Origin: an uncultured Planctomycetaceae bacterium
GTDB lineage: Bacteria > Planctomycetota > Planctomycetia > Pirellulales > Pirellulaceae
Reading direction: 5' to 3'
NCBI GenBank assembly: GCA_937862885.1
Contig: CALMEE010000124.1
Coordinates: forward strand, 1 to 36,751
Length of the DNA: 36,751 bases
This document shows positions 1 through 8,276 of this stretch, piece by piece (within the stretch, counting starts at the first letter, position 1; each line of letters opens with the position of its first letter). The notes below the pieces were generated by a model. That model was not told where the DNA came from. It worked only from the letters and a program-made list of their open reading frames with translations, and did not search any database. Both the position numbers and the translations under genes were made by a program.

Positions 1-1
1 T

Positions 2-181
2 TTCTTGATCCGATCATTCCTGCACTGTGTTGGACTCGCATGGTCGTTTGCGAGCTATTCTAAAGGGCTCTCTTGTCCTGAAATGCTGCGTGAAACTGGA
101 TACGATTCTTCGTCGAACATCGATGAAGATAAGAGTCGATTATCTGACATTGTTGACCGAACATCGATCAGTGAACGTTGA
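2..181 (+). CDS. Possible 3' end of an unidentified gene (partial, cut by window edge)
   Basis: An open frame enters from the left edge and runs 59 codons to a TGA at 179-181. The tail has ordinary protein-like composition, with an aromatic, partly hydrophobic start, then a polar acidic stretch containing PEMLRETGYDSS and a terminal SISER. No domain can be recognised from so short a piece. It lies head to head with the IS110 remnant on the other strand. It could equally be a chance frame, so it is offered only as a probable gene end. Confidence 0.3.
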   Translation, partial: FLIRSFLHCVGLAWSFASYSKGLSCPEMLRETGYDSSSNIDEDKSRLSDIVDRTSISER

Positions 182-256
182 GCGCAAATTCAATCGCTGC
201 CGCAAGGATAAGAAAAAGACGAAACAATAAAAAGCCTGTCCTTTAAAATAGGGCAC

Positions 257-382
257 CGCAGATTGCAGCAATGTTTCCGACTTGCCTTTCCCGCAAGAGT
301 CGACGACATAGACGTCGTGTTTCTCATCAGCCCAATCGATGCCGATGAACAATCCGAATTCCAGTTTTGATAAAGTGGACAT
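257..382 (-). mobile_element. Truncated IS110-family transposase remnant (N-terminal fragment only)
   Basis: From an ATG at 380-382 on the minus strand, about 42 codons read as the start of an IS110-family transposase. The segment includes FIGIDWADEKHDVYVVD, where the first Asp of the DEDD RuvC-like catalytic fold sits in the IGIDWA motif. After SETLLQSA the similarity stops. The frame runs on through unrelated sequence to about 140, so at least 85 percent of the expected length of roughly 330-400 residues is missing. The middle of the DEDD domain and the C-terminal Tnp_20 region are absent, so this cannot be an active transposase. I see no terminal inverted repeats, and IS110 elements usually lack them. 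The breakpoint near 257 is estimated by eye. Confidence 0.7.
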
Positions 383-802
383 GGATGCTTCTTTCAAGTT
401 AGGTGGTGATAAACTAAGATAACAGCAAGCCAGTTCTTCAATGCTGCGGAAGCCTTGTAGCCAAGCCTTTTGGGCAATATCTGAGTGATCCGTCTGATTG
501 AAGAAGCCGCAGCACACCCGAAAATCTGTCCTAAGACGTCTTGCGTCGGGCACCTTGATTCGTGGTGTGCTGCTGGCTTACTGGCTTTTTAATGTACATG
601 CGCCGTTTTGGGATTTCACCTTGAGCTTCCCTTGGGCTCCAACTGGCCCCACTCGCTCAACGTGCCCAAAACGGAACCACCGTAGAAGCTACAAGGCGAT
701 TAAATATGGACGATGGTTCTTTGCTTATGGTTTTGCTTGTGGTGGATGGAAATTGAAAATGTGCCCGTTTTTGTTATGATTAAACAATTCTACAATATTT
801 CG
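383..802. other. Intergenic region, no supported gene
   Basis: About 420 bases between the IS110 remnant and rsfS. Open frames here have no recognisable protein features. The part nearest the remnant may be the non-coding 5' flank of the lost IS110 element. The promoter of rsfS should lie in the AT-rich stretch around 760-800, but I could not pick out a convincing -35/-10 pair. Confidence 0.4.
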
Positions 803-832
803 ATGAGGAGCCAAAATCATCAACGAATCTGA
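803..832 (+). other. Possible leader mini-ORF in front of rsfS
   Basis: An ATG at 803 overlaps the AGGAG sequence and opens a 9-codon frame that stops at TGA 830-832, in a different frame from rsfS. It may be chance. It could also modulate initiation at the downstream rsfS start, because its ribosome footprint would cover the AGGAG. Confidence 0.15.
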
Positions 833-887
833 TTCTATCCCAGACCCGAACCTGAATGATCTCGAGAGGTTATCGAGCGAAGACTCG

Positions 888-1325
888 ATGGAAAATTCTG
901 AGCCGCTGGAAATGGCTGATGATGACTCCTCGTTGGACGATGAGGGTTTTAGTGGATCGGTTGATCGAGTCAATCCTGAAAGGTCATTGCTTCTGGCGAA
1001 AACCGCTGCTTCGACGGCCGCTGAATTGGGAGGTGAAAACATCCTCGTGCTGGACATGACTGAGCGCACGGCCTTATTTGATTATTTCGTAATCATTACG
1101 GGCAGTAGCCGCAGGCACCTGCAGGCCATGGCTGACGAGATCGATCAAGTACTTGAGGTCCAACTAAATGACAAACGTCTAAGTATCGATGGCACAGACA
1201 ACAGTCGCTGGATTGTGTTAGATTACGGTTCAGTGGTCATCCATTTGTTTGACGAGGACACGAGGGCCTTTTATTCCCTCGAAGCCCTTTGGTCGGATGC
1301 ACCGAAAGTTAATTTTTCTGCCTGA
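888..1325 (+). CDS. rsfS: Ribosome silencing factor RsfS (DUF143/Iojap family)
   Basis: RsfS binds ribosomal protein uL14 on the 50S subunit and blocks joining with the 30S subunit when nutrients run short. Family hallmarks are clear: DYFVIITGSSRRHLQAMADEI in the first half, then WIVLDYGSVVIHLF and FYSLEALWSDAP near the end. The protein from ATG 888 has 145 residues against about 105-120 for most homologues, with an acidic Ser/Asp-rich extension of about 30 residues in front. The frame stays open upstream to an AGGAG at 806-810, which is followed at proper spacing by ATC codons (816, 819) and no ATG. A non-standard start giving about 24 more residues is therefore possible. No nadD or nucleotidyltransferase partner lies beside it. 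The identification is firm; the start is not. Confidence 0.9.
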   Translation: MENSEPLEMADDDSSLDDEGFSGSVDRVNPERSLLLAKTAASTAAELGGENILVLDMTERTALFDYFVIITGSSRRHLQAMADEIDQVLEVQLNDKRLSIDGTDNSRWIVLDYGSVVIHLFDEDTRAFYSLEALWSDAPKVNFSA

Positions 1326-1656
1326 TGCATGTCATTGAAGCATTTGTGAGTTGGCCTGATATCAGGCGAATGATAAATTCACGTTTTCGGTCCGTGCGCG
1401 TTCATTATATTGTTGCGCAAACGCAACTGACGGGCAAAAACTTCCTTCTCATTGTTTTTCGTATACTGTATTGCGTTGCCTGATTTATAGACAGTTTTCT
1501 GCACACACCATGAATCGGACTCTAGACTTTGAGGCCAGAGCGGTTCATTTCCCAATCCAATATTCGTTGCCGACTTAGTTGCCGAAACGCCATGTTTGGG
1601 AGTCGTTGTCGTTCCATACATTAAAATTCAAAGATAAATTTGCTGATAGTCAAAAC
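1326..1656. other. Intergenic region with a small perfect hairpin
   Basis: These 331 bases separate rsfS from the GTPase gene. A perfect 6-bp stem (GTTGCG, loop CAAA, CGCAAC) lies at 1412-1427. It has no T-run after it on either strand, so it does not look like an intrinsic terminator. A TATACT near 1462 could be a -10 element, but no matching -35 was found. An in-frame upstream ATG at 1579 would extend the GTPase by 26 residues. It is rejected because the P-loop protein family starts with MKIGIVG. Confidence 0.3.
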
Positions 1657-2673
1657 ATGAAAATAGGAATCGTAGGTTATCAAGGAGCCGGCAAGAGTAG
1701 TTTGTTTAAATGGCTGACCGGCGTCGAGCCAGACCCGAGTTTGTCACACACATCGCAATTGGCAACGACTGCCGTGCCTGATGAGAGACTTGACAAACTT
1801 TCCGAGATTTATCGTCCCAAAAAAATAACTAGAGCCACCATTCAGATTATTGATACACCGGGTCTAAGCCGAGACCAAGAGGGGAATGCCAATAAGCTCG
1901 CTGCATTGCGCGAAGCTGGTTGTCTGATCATTGTCGTTGGCGCTTTTGCTGGTGCGGATCCGATGCAGGATTTGGCGGCGTTTGAGGAAGATTTGCTTTT
2001 TGCTGACCTTTCGATTGTGCTGAATCGCGTTGAAAAACTGCGTGATTCGGTTAAAAGGCCGAAGCCGACTCGCGAGCAGGAGTTGCAAGAGCTTGAGGCA
2101 CTTGAACCAATCGTCGCTCATTTGGAGCAAGGTAGACCGTTGCATGAATTTAGCCTCAACGATCGACAGTCGCGAGCGATTCGCTCGTTCCAGTTGCTCA
2201 CCGAAAAGACCCGCCGCGTCGTGGTCAATCTAGCTGATGATCAGTCTCCCCAAGTAATGCAGCTGTTAGGACAGAAAGCACATGCTTTCGCAATTCCGAT
2301 GCAGATCGAGTTGGACAGAATGTCGCAAGAAGAACGGCATGAGTTCTGTATGGAAATGGGAATCCAACCGATGGATCGCGATGCGCTGTTGCGAGAGTTC
2401 ATGCTTGCGTCACAACAAATGGTCTTTTTTACGGCAGGGGAGAAAGAAGTTCGCTCCTGGTTGATCCCGATTGGTGCTACTGCCGAAATGGCAGCCGATT
2501 CCATTCACTCTGACCTTGCTCGTGGATTTGTGCGCGCGGAGCGGATGACCTGTGATGACCTGTTTCGGGTGGGGAGTGAACGCGAAATCAAAGTGCAAAA
2601 TTTGATGCACAAAGAACATAAAGACTACGTGATTCAGGACGGCGATATCCTGCACATTCTAGCCAATACGTAG
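1657..2673 (+). CDS. Ola1/YchF-like NTPase with C-terminal TGS-type domain
   Basis: A P-loop NTPase of the Obg/Ola1 group, 338 residues from the ATG at 1657. The start is chosen because MKIGIVGYQGAGKSS opens the G domain. Visible motifs are the P-loop (G7 to S14), a switch I threonine pair near 37-38, DTPGL at 66-70 and LNRVEKL around 122-128. The last supplies N123 and E126, the NxxE form of the G4 motif. In the Ola1/YchF branch NxxE replaces NKxD and is linked to ATP rather than strict GTP preference. A coiled, charged insertion follows. The C-terminal third (about 255-338) has the TGS-like ending, with FRVGSEREIKVQNL and YVIQDGDILHI. It is somewhat shorter than E. coli YchF (363). Ribosome association is known for the family; the exact role here is inferred. 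Confidence 0.85.
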   Translation: MKIGIVGYQGAGKSSLFKWLTGVEPDPSLSHTSQLATTAVPDERLDKLSEIYRPKKITRATIQIIDTPGLSRDQEGNANKLAALREAGCLIIVVGAFAGADPMQDLAAFEEDLLFADLSIVLNRVEKLRDSVKRPKPTREQELQELEALEPIVAHLEQGRPLHEFSLNDRQSRAIRSFQLLTEKTRRVVVNLADDQSPQVMQLLGQKAHAFAIPMQIELDRMSQEERHEFCMEMGIQPMDRDALLREFMLASQQMVFFTAGEKEVRSWLIPIGATAEMAADSIHSDLARGFVRAERMTCDDLFRVGSEREIKVQNLMHKEHKDYVIQDGDILHILANT

Positions 2674-2857
2674 CCCAAGACGTCTGAGATTTCCAAAGAA
2701 TCTTGGCAATATCCTCTTCAGTTCCCTGACCCGGTTTTGCCCACTTCGCGCAAACGTCCAGAAAATCTTGGACGGATTGTCGCTTATTCACGACAGATCG
2801 CGGATGTGTTATGTTAGGGATCACATAAGTGCGTAAATCGTTCGGCACGTTAATCAT
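2588..2857 (-). CDS. Possible small hypothetical protein, convergent with the Ola1-like gene
   Basis: A minus-strand frame opens at an ATG at 2855-2857 and would encode about 89 residues. Its first 60 look protein-like, with QSVQDFLDVCAKWAKPGQG followed by TEEDIAKILWKSQT. The last 28 codons overlap the 3' end of the Ola1-like gene on the other strand. I do not recognise it. It fills the 269-base gap between two plus-strand genes and has no obvious ribosome binding site. It could be a genuine small gene, a decayed gene or chance. Confidence 0.25.
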   Translation of the reverse strand: MINVPNDLRTYVIPNITHPRSVVNKRQSVQDFLDVCAKWAKPGQGTEEDIAKILWKSQTSWATYWLECAGYRRPESRSLYVLCASNFAL

Positions 2858-2942
2858 GATGTGGTTAAAGCGAAAACACACGCAAATTGTGATGTCCGTG
2901 GAATACGGTATGGGAGTTCTTTAGATTAAAGCCAGGGATTGC

Positions 2943-4970
2943 ATGATTACAATGTTTAATTCTTGTCTTGGTTTTTTAGCGGCGTGGGTGATCATTGCTG
3001 CGAACGAGCCTTGTAGCTTATTGGCTCTACAAGATGAGTCTGTCAGTGACGTGAGTTCGCCAGCGGAAATCCAAGAAATCGCTGATCGGGAATCGGCATC
3101 ACGACTGGCAGACGAGACGAGTCCCTATCTCTTGATGCGAGCGAACGACGAGATCCACTGGTATCCCTGGGGAGATGCAGCGGTTTCGGCGGCAAATTCT
3201 CAAAATAAACTGATCTTTCTGGTTGTCGGTGCACATAGTTGTTATTCGACATGGAACATGCATCAACGGGTGCTCTCTGATAAGGCTGTGGTTAAGCTGC
3301 TGAATGATCGTTTCATCTGCGTTCTTGTTGACCGGGAATCTCGTCCGGACTTGGCGATCGCGTTTACTGCCGTCAAGAACGGCTACAATCAAACCTATTC
3401 CGGCGTTACTGGCGATCGAACAGGTTGGCCGTTGACGATTTTTATGACGCCGGAGTCGCGTCCGTTTTTTGGAGCGACTAGCGTCCCGCTGCATGATAAC
3501 GAGCAAGGATTTCGCGCCGGCTTGCTAAGTATCGTGCGAACTATCGACAAAATGTGGAGTGAGAATCCCGACTCGATTCGCGAGGGGGCTGAGAAGGTGT
3601 CGGCAGTTGCCAATACAATATTGCGCATTCGTCGAAGTGGGGATGATGAGCCGGTCGATAATCGCGTTGTCGATCTGGTCAGATCGCAATTGCATCGGCG
3701 GTTCGATCCGATTTATGGTGGATTTGACTTTGATCCGCGTGACGATCAGCGTCCCAAGCATATTATGGCTCCGAGACTCTTCTTTCTGTTGCGGCAATTA
3801 GAAGAGCATGCGAACCGCGGTAGCCAGAGTGTAGTCGAACAGATTTTGACGCTTACGCTGGACAAAATGTCGATAGGAGCCCTGCGCGACCATGTAGACG
3901 GCGGGTTTCATAGATACTCCATCAATCGATCGTGGAGCATTCCCGACTTTGAAAAGACGCTCTATGACAACGCACAATTGGCATTGATATTCGCGCGGGC
4001 TTCAAAAGTCCTCGACCGTGATGATTATCGCGCGATGGCTAAGCAAACCTGCGATTTTCTGTTGAATAACTTGCGTTCTCCGGAAGGGGCATTTTATGCT
4101 TCGATCAGCTTTGGCAGTCCAACAGAGGAAGGTGAATTTGAGAATGGAGCATATTACCGATGGAGTCCAGATCAGATTAAATCAGCACTTACACCTGAGC
4201 AGTTCAGGCGAGCTGAGCAATTATTTGGCCTGGCGGGCAAACCAAATTATGGTGACCGGGACTACGTTTTGTATTTGACGCAAGCACTGAACGAATACGC
4301 AAACGTGTTAGGAGTTGAAAGTTCCGTACTCGACATGGAATACAAGTCGATTTTAGAACGATTGCGGTCGGCACGCTCATTGCGTCCCCAGCCGCCTGTC
4401 GACAAGACGATTGTTGCTGCTTGGAATGGATTGATGTTGCGCAGTTTGGTCGAATCAGGTACGTTGCTGAACGAAGCTGAGTATTTGAATGCTGCCGAGA
4501 AATTGGGAGAATATATTTGGAACGAGACGCAAGCTCAAAATGGACGACTTCGCCGGATCTTGAACAGGGGAGTGAACTCCTCGGACGTTTATGTCGATGA
4601 CTACGTGTTTGTTGTTGATGGCTTTCTGGCATATTATCAGGCCAGCGGTAATGAACTTTGGCTTGATCGAGCTAAGAAGTTGCAAGAGCTACAAGAGCGG
4701 CATTTTTGGAGCGAGGAGCGAGGCGGTTATTATTATTCGATCGCGGATTTGGATCCCATCGTCAATCGATTTCGTACAATTGCCGACCAGGAATTGCCGA
4801 GTAGCAACGCAATGGGCGTAAGTAATTTGATGCACTTGTTTGATGCGACGGGTGAAGATCGCTATTTGACGCGTGCAAAGCGAGTTGCGAGGTCGTGCAA
4901 CGGTGTGCTCCTAACGTCACCCATCTCAGCTGTTTCGCTTCTGGTATGGTTAGAGCGGCTGAGTGATTAA
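2943..4970 (+). CDS. Exported DUF255 / YyaL-like protein (thioredoxin-like plus alpha/alpha barrel) with a degenerate CxxC
   Basis: A 675-residue member of the DUF255/SPATA20 (YyaL) family. This family joins an N-terminal thioredoxin-like fold to a glycosidase-like (alpha/alpha)6 barrel. A signal-peptide-like stretch (about 5-28: LGFLAAWVIIAA) suggests export, whereas many homologues are cytoplasmic. ETSPYLLMRANDEIHWYPWG at 58-77 and TGWPLTIFMTPESRPFFGAT match the conserved thioredoxin portion. The family CHWC active site is replaced by C100-Y-S-T103, so one cysteine of the redox pair is missing and classic disulfide chemistry is unlikely. The barrel begins near 225 with DPIYGGFDF, then HVDGGFHRYS and PDFEKTLYDNAQL, all well conserved. 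The substrate is unknown. It is flanked by a long 5' gap and a convergent FHA-EAL gene. Confidence 0.85.
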   Translation: MITMFNSCLGFLAAWVIIAANEPCSLLALQDESVSDVSSPAEIQEIADRESASRLADETSPYLLMRANDEIHWYPWGDAAVSAANSQNKLIFLVVGAHSCYSTWNMHQRVLSDKAVVKLLNDRFICVLVDRESRPDLAIAFTAVKNGYNQTYSGVTGDRTGWPLTIFMTPESRPFFGATSVPLHDNEQGFRAGLLSIVRTIDKMWSENPDSIREGAEKVSAVANTILRIRRSGDDEPVDNRVVDLVRSQLHRRFDPIYGGFDFDPRDDQRPKHIMAPRLFFLLRQLEEHANRGSQSVVEQILTLTLDKMSIGALRDHVDGGFHRYSINRSWSIPDFEKTLYDNAQLALIFARASKVLDRDDYRAMAKQTCDFLLNNLRSPEGAFYASISFGSPTEEGEFENGAYYRWSPDQIKSALTPEQFRRAEQLFGLAGKPNYGDRDYVLYLTQALNEYANVLGVESSVLDMEYKSILERLRSARSLRPQPPVDKTIVAAWNGLMLRSLVESGTLLNEAEYLNAAEKLGEYIWNETQAQNGRLRRILNRGVNSSDVYVDDYVFVVDGFLAYYQASGNELWLDRAKKLQELQERHFWSEERGGYYYSIADLDPIVNRFRTIADQELPSSNAMGVSNLMHLFDATGEDRYLTRAKRVARSCNGVLLTSPISAVSLLVWLERLSD

Positions 4971-5232
4971 CGTGTTGGCCTGCGCAAATTCTAAGGATGC
5001 TTCGTAACCAAGGCCTGAAATAGAAGATTCCTCGCAGGATGCACTTGGAGGTGGCAGGGTTTGGCTCCGCATTGCCAACATATTATGTCCGAAGTTGCAT
5101 CGCTTTTCGGAAACGATTCATTAGTCGTTCGATCCGCGCAGCCGAATCGTTGCGAATGAAAATGGATGTCGCTGCAACATTCGAAAAGAAATTGCGCAAA
5201 TTGATAGTTTGCCTTTTGAAGGCGCGATCGCA

Positions 5233-6372
5233 TTATTGGTTCACATAGAATTCGATAGGTTGTGGGCGACCGTAGAAGAAGCCTTGACCAAGCTTGAAGT
5301 TCATTTGAGTGAGAATTTCATGTGATTCAATGTTTTCGATTCCCTCGGCAAGCGACACAATACCGAGTTCATTCACCATTTTCACGATGAGCGACACGAC
5401 CTCTTGGCGTTTTGCTGTGGCTTTGTGAATATCGCGGGTAAGCCGCATATCAAATTTCACATAGTCGGGGCGCACTTCGGAAAGCTCATCCAGTCGCGCG
5501 CGGCCAACGCCAAAGTCATCGAATGCCAACTTCATGTCCAACTCGTTGAGCACTGCTCGCAGTTCAACAATTTGGGCGGGGCTTGTGATGGCGGCTTCGT
5601 GAATTTCCAAGGTGATTGGAGTCTCAGGACAATGGTGCCTTAAGCTTCTGAGCGATTCACACAGCCCATCGCGGGTTAGCTCCAATGGATGCGTATTGAC
5701 AAAGATGTTCGTGCCTTCCGAAAGTTGTACGGCTTGTACGACGCCGATATGCCGCATCAACTGGCTCAACTCAACCTCTAGGTTAAGTCGAGAAGCGGCT
5801 GAGAACATCTCACTGGGAGTCTTGAGACCGAACAGGCGACTGCGGCCTAAGACCTCGTAGCCGATTGTCTTCTGTTCTTGCATTGTGACAATGGGCTGAA
5901 AGTAGGGGACAATTCCGCCTTCATTGATTAGCCGTTCAAATTGCATCATCACGAGAGCTCGGTCGCACGCGTCCTCTTGCTTCGTGTGAAAATCAGTGAT
6001 TTGTTGATCTCGACCGACACGAAATACTAGGCTGGCGAACTGGATCAGGTCCCCCTCAGTTAATCGAGTTTCAACCGAGATGCGGACTCCATTTACAAAC
6101 GTGCCATTGGTGCTTTCTAGGTCACGAACCCATAGCTGATCATTGACCTGAAAAAGTTCAGCGTGTTCTTTGGACACTGAACCTCCGGGAATAGAGAGAT
6201 GCAATCCGGAGCGTCTGCCAACTTTGAAAGGATTGGAGACAAGATCAAACCGGCGGATGCCTTCCGATTCTTCAATCTGGCCTGACAGGTACCAACTGAT
6301 GCTTCGATGCGCGGAGTCGTTACGCTGACCAATGTTGATCAACTCAGGATCGACTACTTGAAATGACTTCAT
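5233..6372 (-). CDS. FHA-EAL protein, probable c-di-GMP phosphodiesterase
   Basis: A soluble 379-residue protein. FHA domain at about 47-118: G52-R53, S67xxH70 and N89-G-T-F-V-N-G, the residues that bind phosphothreonine peptides. EAL domain at about 140-379: E173-V-L in the EAL position, N226, E257, D285-D286 (DDFGVG), K306, AEGIE at 342-346 and Q363 in LGQGFFYGRP. All expected metal-binding and catalytic positions are occupied, so it probably cleaves c-di-GMP. There is no GGDEF domain, signal peptide or membrane segment. Output is likely steered by phosphopeptide docking at the FHA domain. The gene is transcribed divergently from an AAA+ ATPase and a Ser/Thr kinase-tubulin gene, which makes that kinase an obvious candidate partner (inference). 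It is convergent with the DUF255 gene. Confidence 0.9.
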   Translation of the reverse strand: MKSFQVVDPELINIGQRNDSAHRSISWYLSGQIEESEGIRRFDLVSNPFKVGRRSGLHLSIPGGSVSKEHAELFQVNDQLWVRDLESTNGTFVNGVRISVETRLTEGDLIQFASLVFRVGRDQQITDFHTKQEDACDRALVMMQFERLINEGGIVPYFQPIVTMQEQKTIGYEVLGRSRLFGLKTPSEMFSAASRLNLEVELSQLMRHIGVVQAVQLSEGTNIFVNTHPLELTRDGLCESLRSLRHHCPETPITLEIHEAAITSPAQIVELRAVLNELDMKLAFDDFGVGRARLDELSEVRPDYVKFDMRLTRDIHKATAKRQEVVSLIVKMVNELGIVSLAEGIENIESHEILTQMNFKLGQGFFYGRPQPIEFYVNQ

Positions 6373-6756
6373 TTTTTCGACCGATTGATGAAATGCAAAA
6401 ACCCTAGTCAGTACAAAACATTTAGGTATTGGGATCTTAAAAATGTGAGCTAGATAAATTGTCCCACATTGAAAGATTTAGCTTTTGCGTATCAAGGGGA
6501 CCTCATCCAAAGTATCTTTTTTACGCGGACGACGACTCTGGCTATGAATATTTGGAATAATCAGCATAACGCTTAGATTATCGCACACGTTGCGAAAACG
6601 TAACTTATGGTTTACAGCCGAAGATTCGTGTCGAATGGCTTTCAGTAATTTGTCCACTGATGGATATGAGACGCAGCTGTCAAAAAGAATCTTCAATACT
6701 TTTGCCCAAACGCCGGTCGCAGTACGACTTGCTTGTGGGCTGGAAAGGAGTAAACC
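6373..6756. promoter_or_regulatory. Divergent promoter region between FHA-EAL and AAA+ ATPase genes
   Basis: 384 bases that must hold promoters for both strands. An interrupted inverted repeat, AATGTG at 6442-6447 and CACATT at 6465-6470, lies on the FHA-EAL side and is a possible operator. On the plus side an AAGGAG-type ribosome site (6745-6750) sits 6 nt before a GTG, which fixes the start of the ATPase gene. No clear sigma-70 pair was found. Confidence 0.35.
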
Positions 6757-8082
6757 GTGTCCTCGCAAAGCGCCACGAATTTTCACAGTGATTTACTTGC
6801 ACAGATTCTATCGGACGAGGCCTTTTGTCCAACGGAACCAGCAAGCCTGAAGGAAACAGGCCTGCCGACTCCGTTCGTTGAGTCTTTGATTCTCAAAAGG
6901 CTGAGTCTCGTCGGAACTTGCAGTGGGCGGCAGCTGGCAAATCAACTTTGCCTTCCCTTCCAAGGACTGGAAGCAATTTTAGCTAACTTGCGTCAGCGTC
7001 AAATTATTGTGCACGGCAGTTCTGCGCCACTAAATGACTATAACTACTCGCTTACTGAGATTGGGCGTGAACGCGCGACGTTTGCTGTGAAGCAATGCGC
7101 TTACTCGGGACCGGCACCGGTTACGTTAATTGACTATGTCCTATCGGCGGAAGCGCAATCCATTCGGGCCGAATCCCCTAAGCGAAAGCAGTTGATGCGG
7201 GCATTTGCAGACATTTCCATTGATGAAGGACTTTTCGAAAGTCTTGGACCGGCCATCAATTCAGGAGCAGGTTTGTTTTTGTATGGCGAGCCGGGCAACG
7301 GAAAGTCAACGCTTGCTCGACGAATCACGCAGTGTTTTGGCCAGGAAATTTGGGTGCCACACGCAATCTATGAAGATGGGCAAATTATTAAGCTCTTTGA
7401 TTCGGCTTACCACGTCACGGCCGACAATGATGAAGCGAATGAATTCGGAGTCAAGAACTACGATACTCGATGGTTGAGAATCAAACGCCCGACGGTTGTT
7501 GTCGGAGGTGAAATGACCATGGACTCCTTAGAAATTCGCCATGACCCGCGCAGCAACGTGAGCGAAGCACCGCTGCAACTCAAAAGCAATGGTGGGTGCC
7601 TATTAATCGACGACTTTGGACGTCAGCGAATCGAACCGGCTGAGCTATTGAACCGCTGGATAATTCCTTTGGAAAACCGTCAGGATTATCTGACCCTGGC
7701 ATCTGGCAAAAAGATTCAGGTGCCGTTTGAGCAATTGATCATCTTCTCGACAAACCTCGATCCGGAAAAACTGGCCGATGAAGCATTCTTACGACGGATT
7801 CCATATAAGATTGAGATTCATGATCCCTCTCCAGAGGAATTCCATCTGCTGTTCAAATTGTATGCGAAAAAGATGGGATTCGATTACCGTGCATCCGTTG
7901 TTGACTATCTGATCCAAGAACACTATCGGAAAAAGAATCGTCGTTTGCGACGCTGTCATCCTCGCGATCTATTGCTCCAAACGCGGAACTACTGCGTCTA
8001 CAACAATTGCGATCTCGAGATGCGGACAGAGTACTTTGACATGGCCGTTAAGAGTTATTTCACAACTCTCATGGGACATTAA
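6757..8082 (+). CDS. AAA+ ATPase with N-terminal winged-helix-like region
   Basis: A 441-residue soluble protein starting at GTG 6757, supported by AAGGAG 6 nt upstream. Residues about 40-112 look like a winged helix-turn-helix (GRQLANQLCLPFQGLEAIL, then a YSLTEIGRERA end). The AAA+ core at about 150-375 has Walker A G177-EPGNGK183-S-T, Walker B CLLIDD286, a sensor-1 STN (331-333) and a paired arginine R346-R347 in the arginine-finger position. A basic helix (KKNRRLRRCHPRDLL, about 392-406) follows, consistent with a sensor-2/lid. It is not a MoxR, ClpX or DnaA protein that I can name. The neighbouring kinase-tubulin gene lies 194 bp downstream on the same strand, suggesting a functional pair, for example a remodelling ATPase and a kinase-controlled polymer. 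That role is inference. Confidence 0.85.
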   Translation: MSSQSATNFHSDLLAQILSDEAFCPTEPASLKETGLPTPFVESLILKRLSLVGTCSGRQLANQLCLPFQGLEAILANLRQRQIIVHGSSAPLNDYNYSLTEIGRERATFAVKQCAYSGPAPVTLIDYVLSAEAQSIRAESPKRKQLMRAFADISIDEGLFESLGPAINSGAGLFLYGEPGNGKSTLARRITQCFGQEIWVPHAIYEDGQIIKLFDSAYHVTADNDEANEFGVKNYDTRWLRIKRPTVVVGGEMTMDSLEIRHDPRSNVSEAPLQLKSNGGCLLIDDFGRQRIEPAELLNRWIIPLENRQDYLTLASGKKIQVPFEQLIIFSTNLDPEKLADEAFLRRIPYKIEIHDPSPEEFHLLFKLYAKKMGFDYRASVVDYLIQEHYRKKNRRLRRCHPRDLLLQTRNYCVYNNCDLEMRTEYFDMAVKSYFTTLMGH

Positions 8083-8276
8083 GCGGGTCGTAGCGTTTAT
8101 GCATGTTCGCACCGACAAACAGCCGTGCAATTGAAGATTCGTGTGCCACTTCTCTCAAGGAGCCGGTACACACGGAGAAATTGCAACCAATACTTGAATC
8201 GTAATGAACAGGCACTGACGTCGCGGAGTTCGCAAGAGACTCAGCATAACCAAATCCATTTTGCATTAGAATTGCC

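Noticed and set aside
1412..1427. Perfect 6-bp hairpin as a terminator for rsfS
   Set aside because: No T-run follows on either strand and it lies 87 bases past the stop, so terminator function is not supported.
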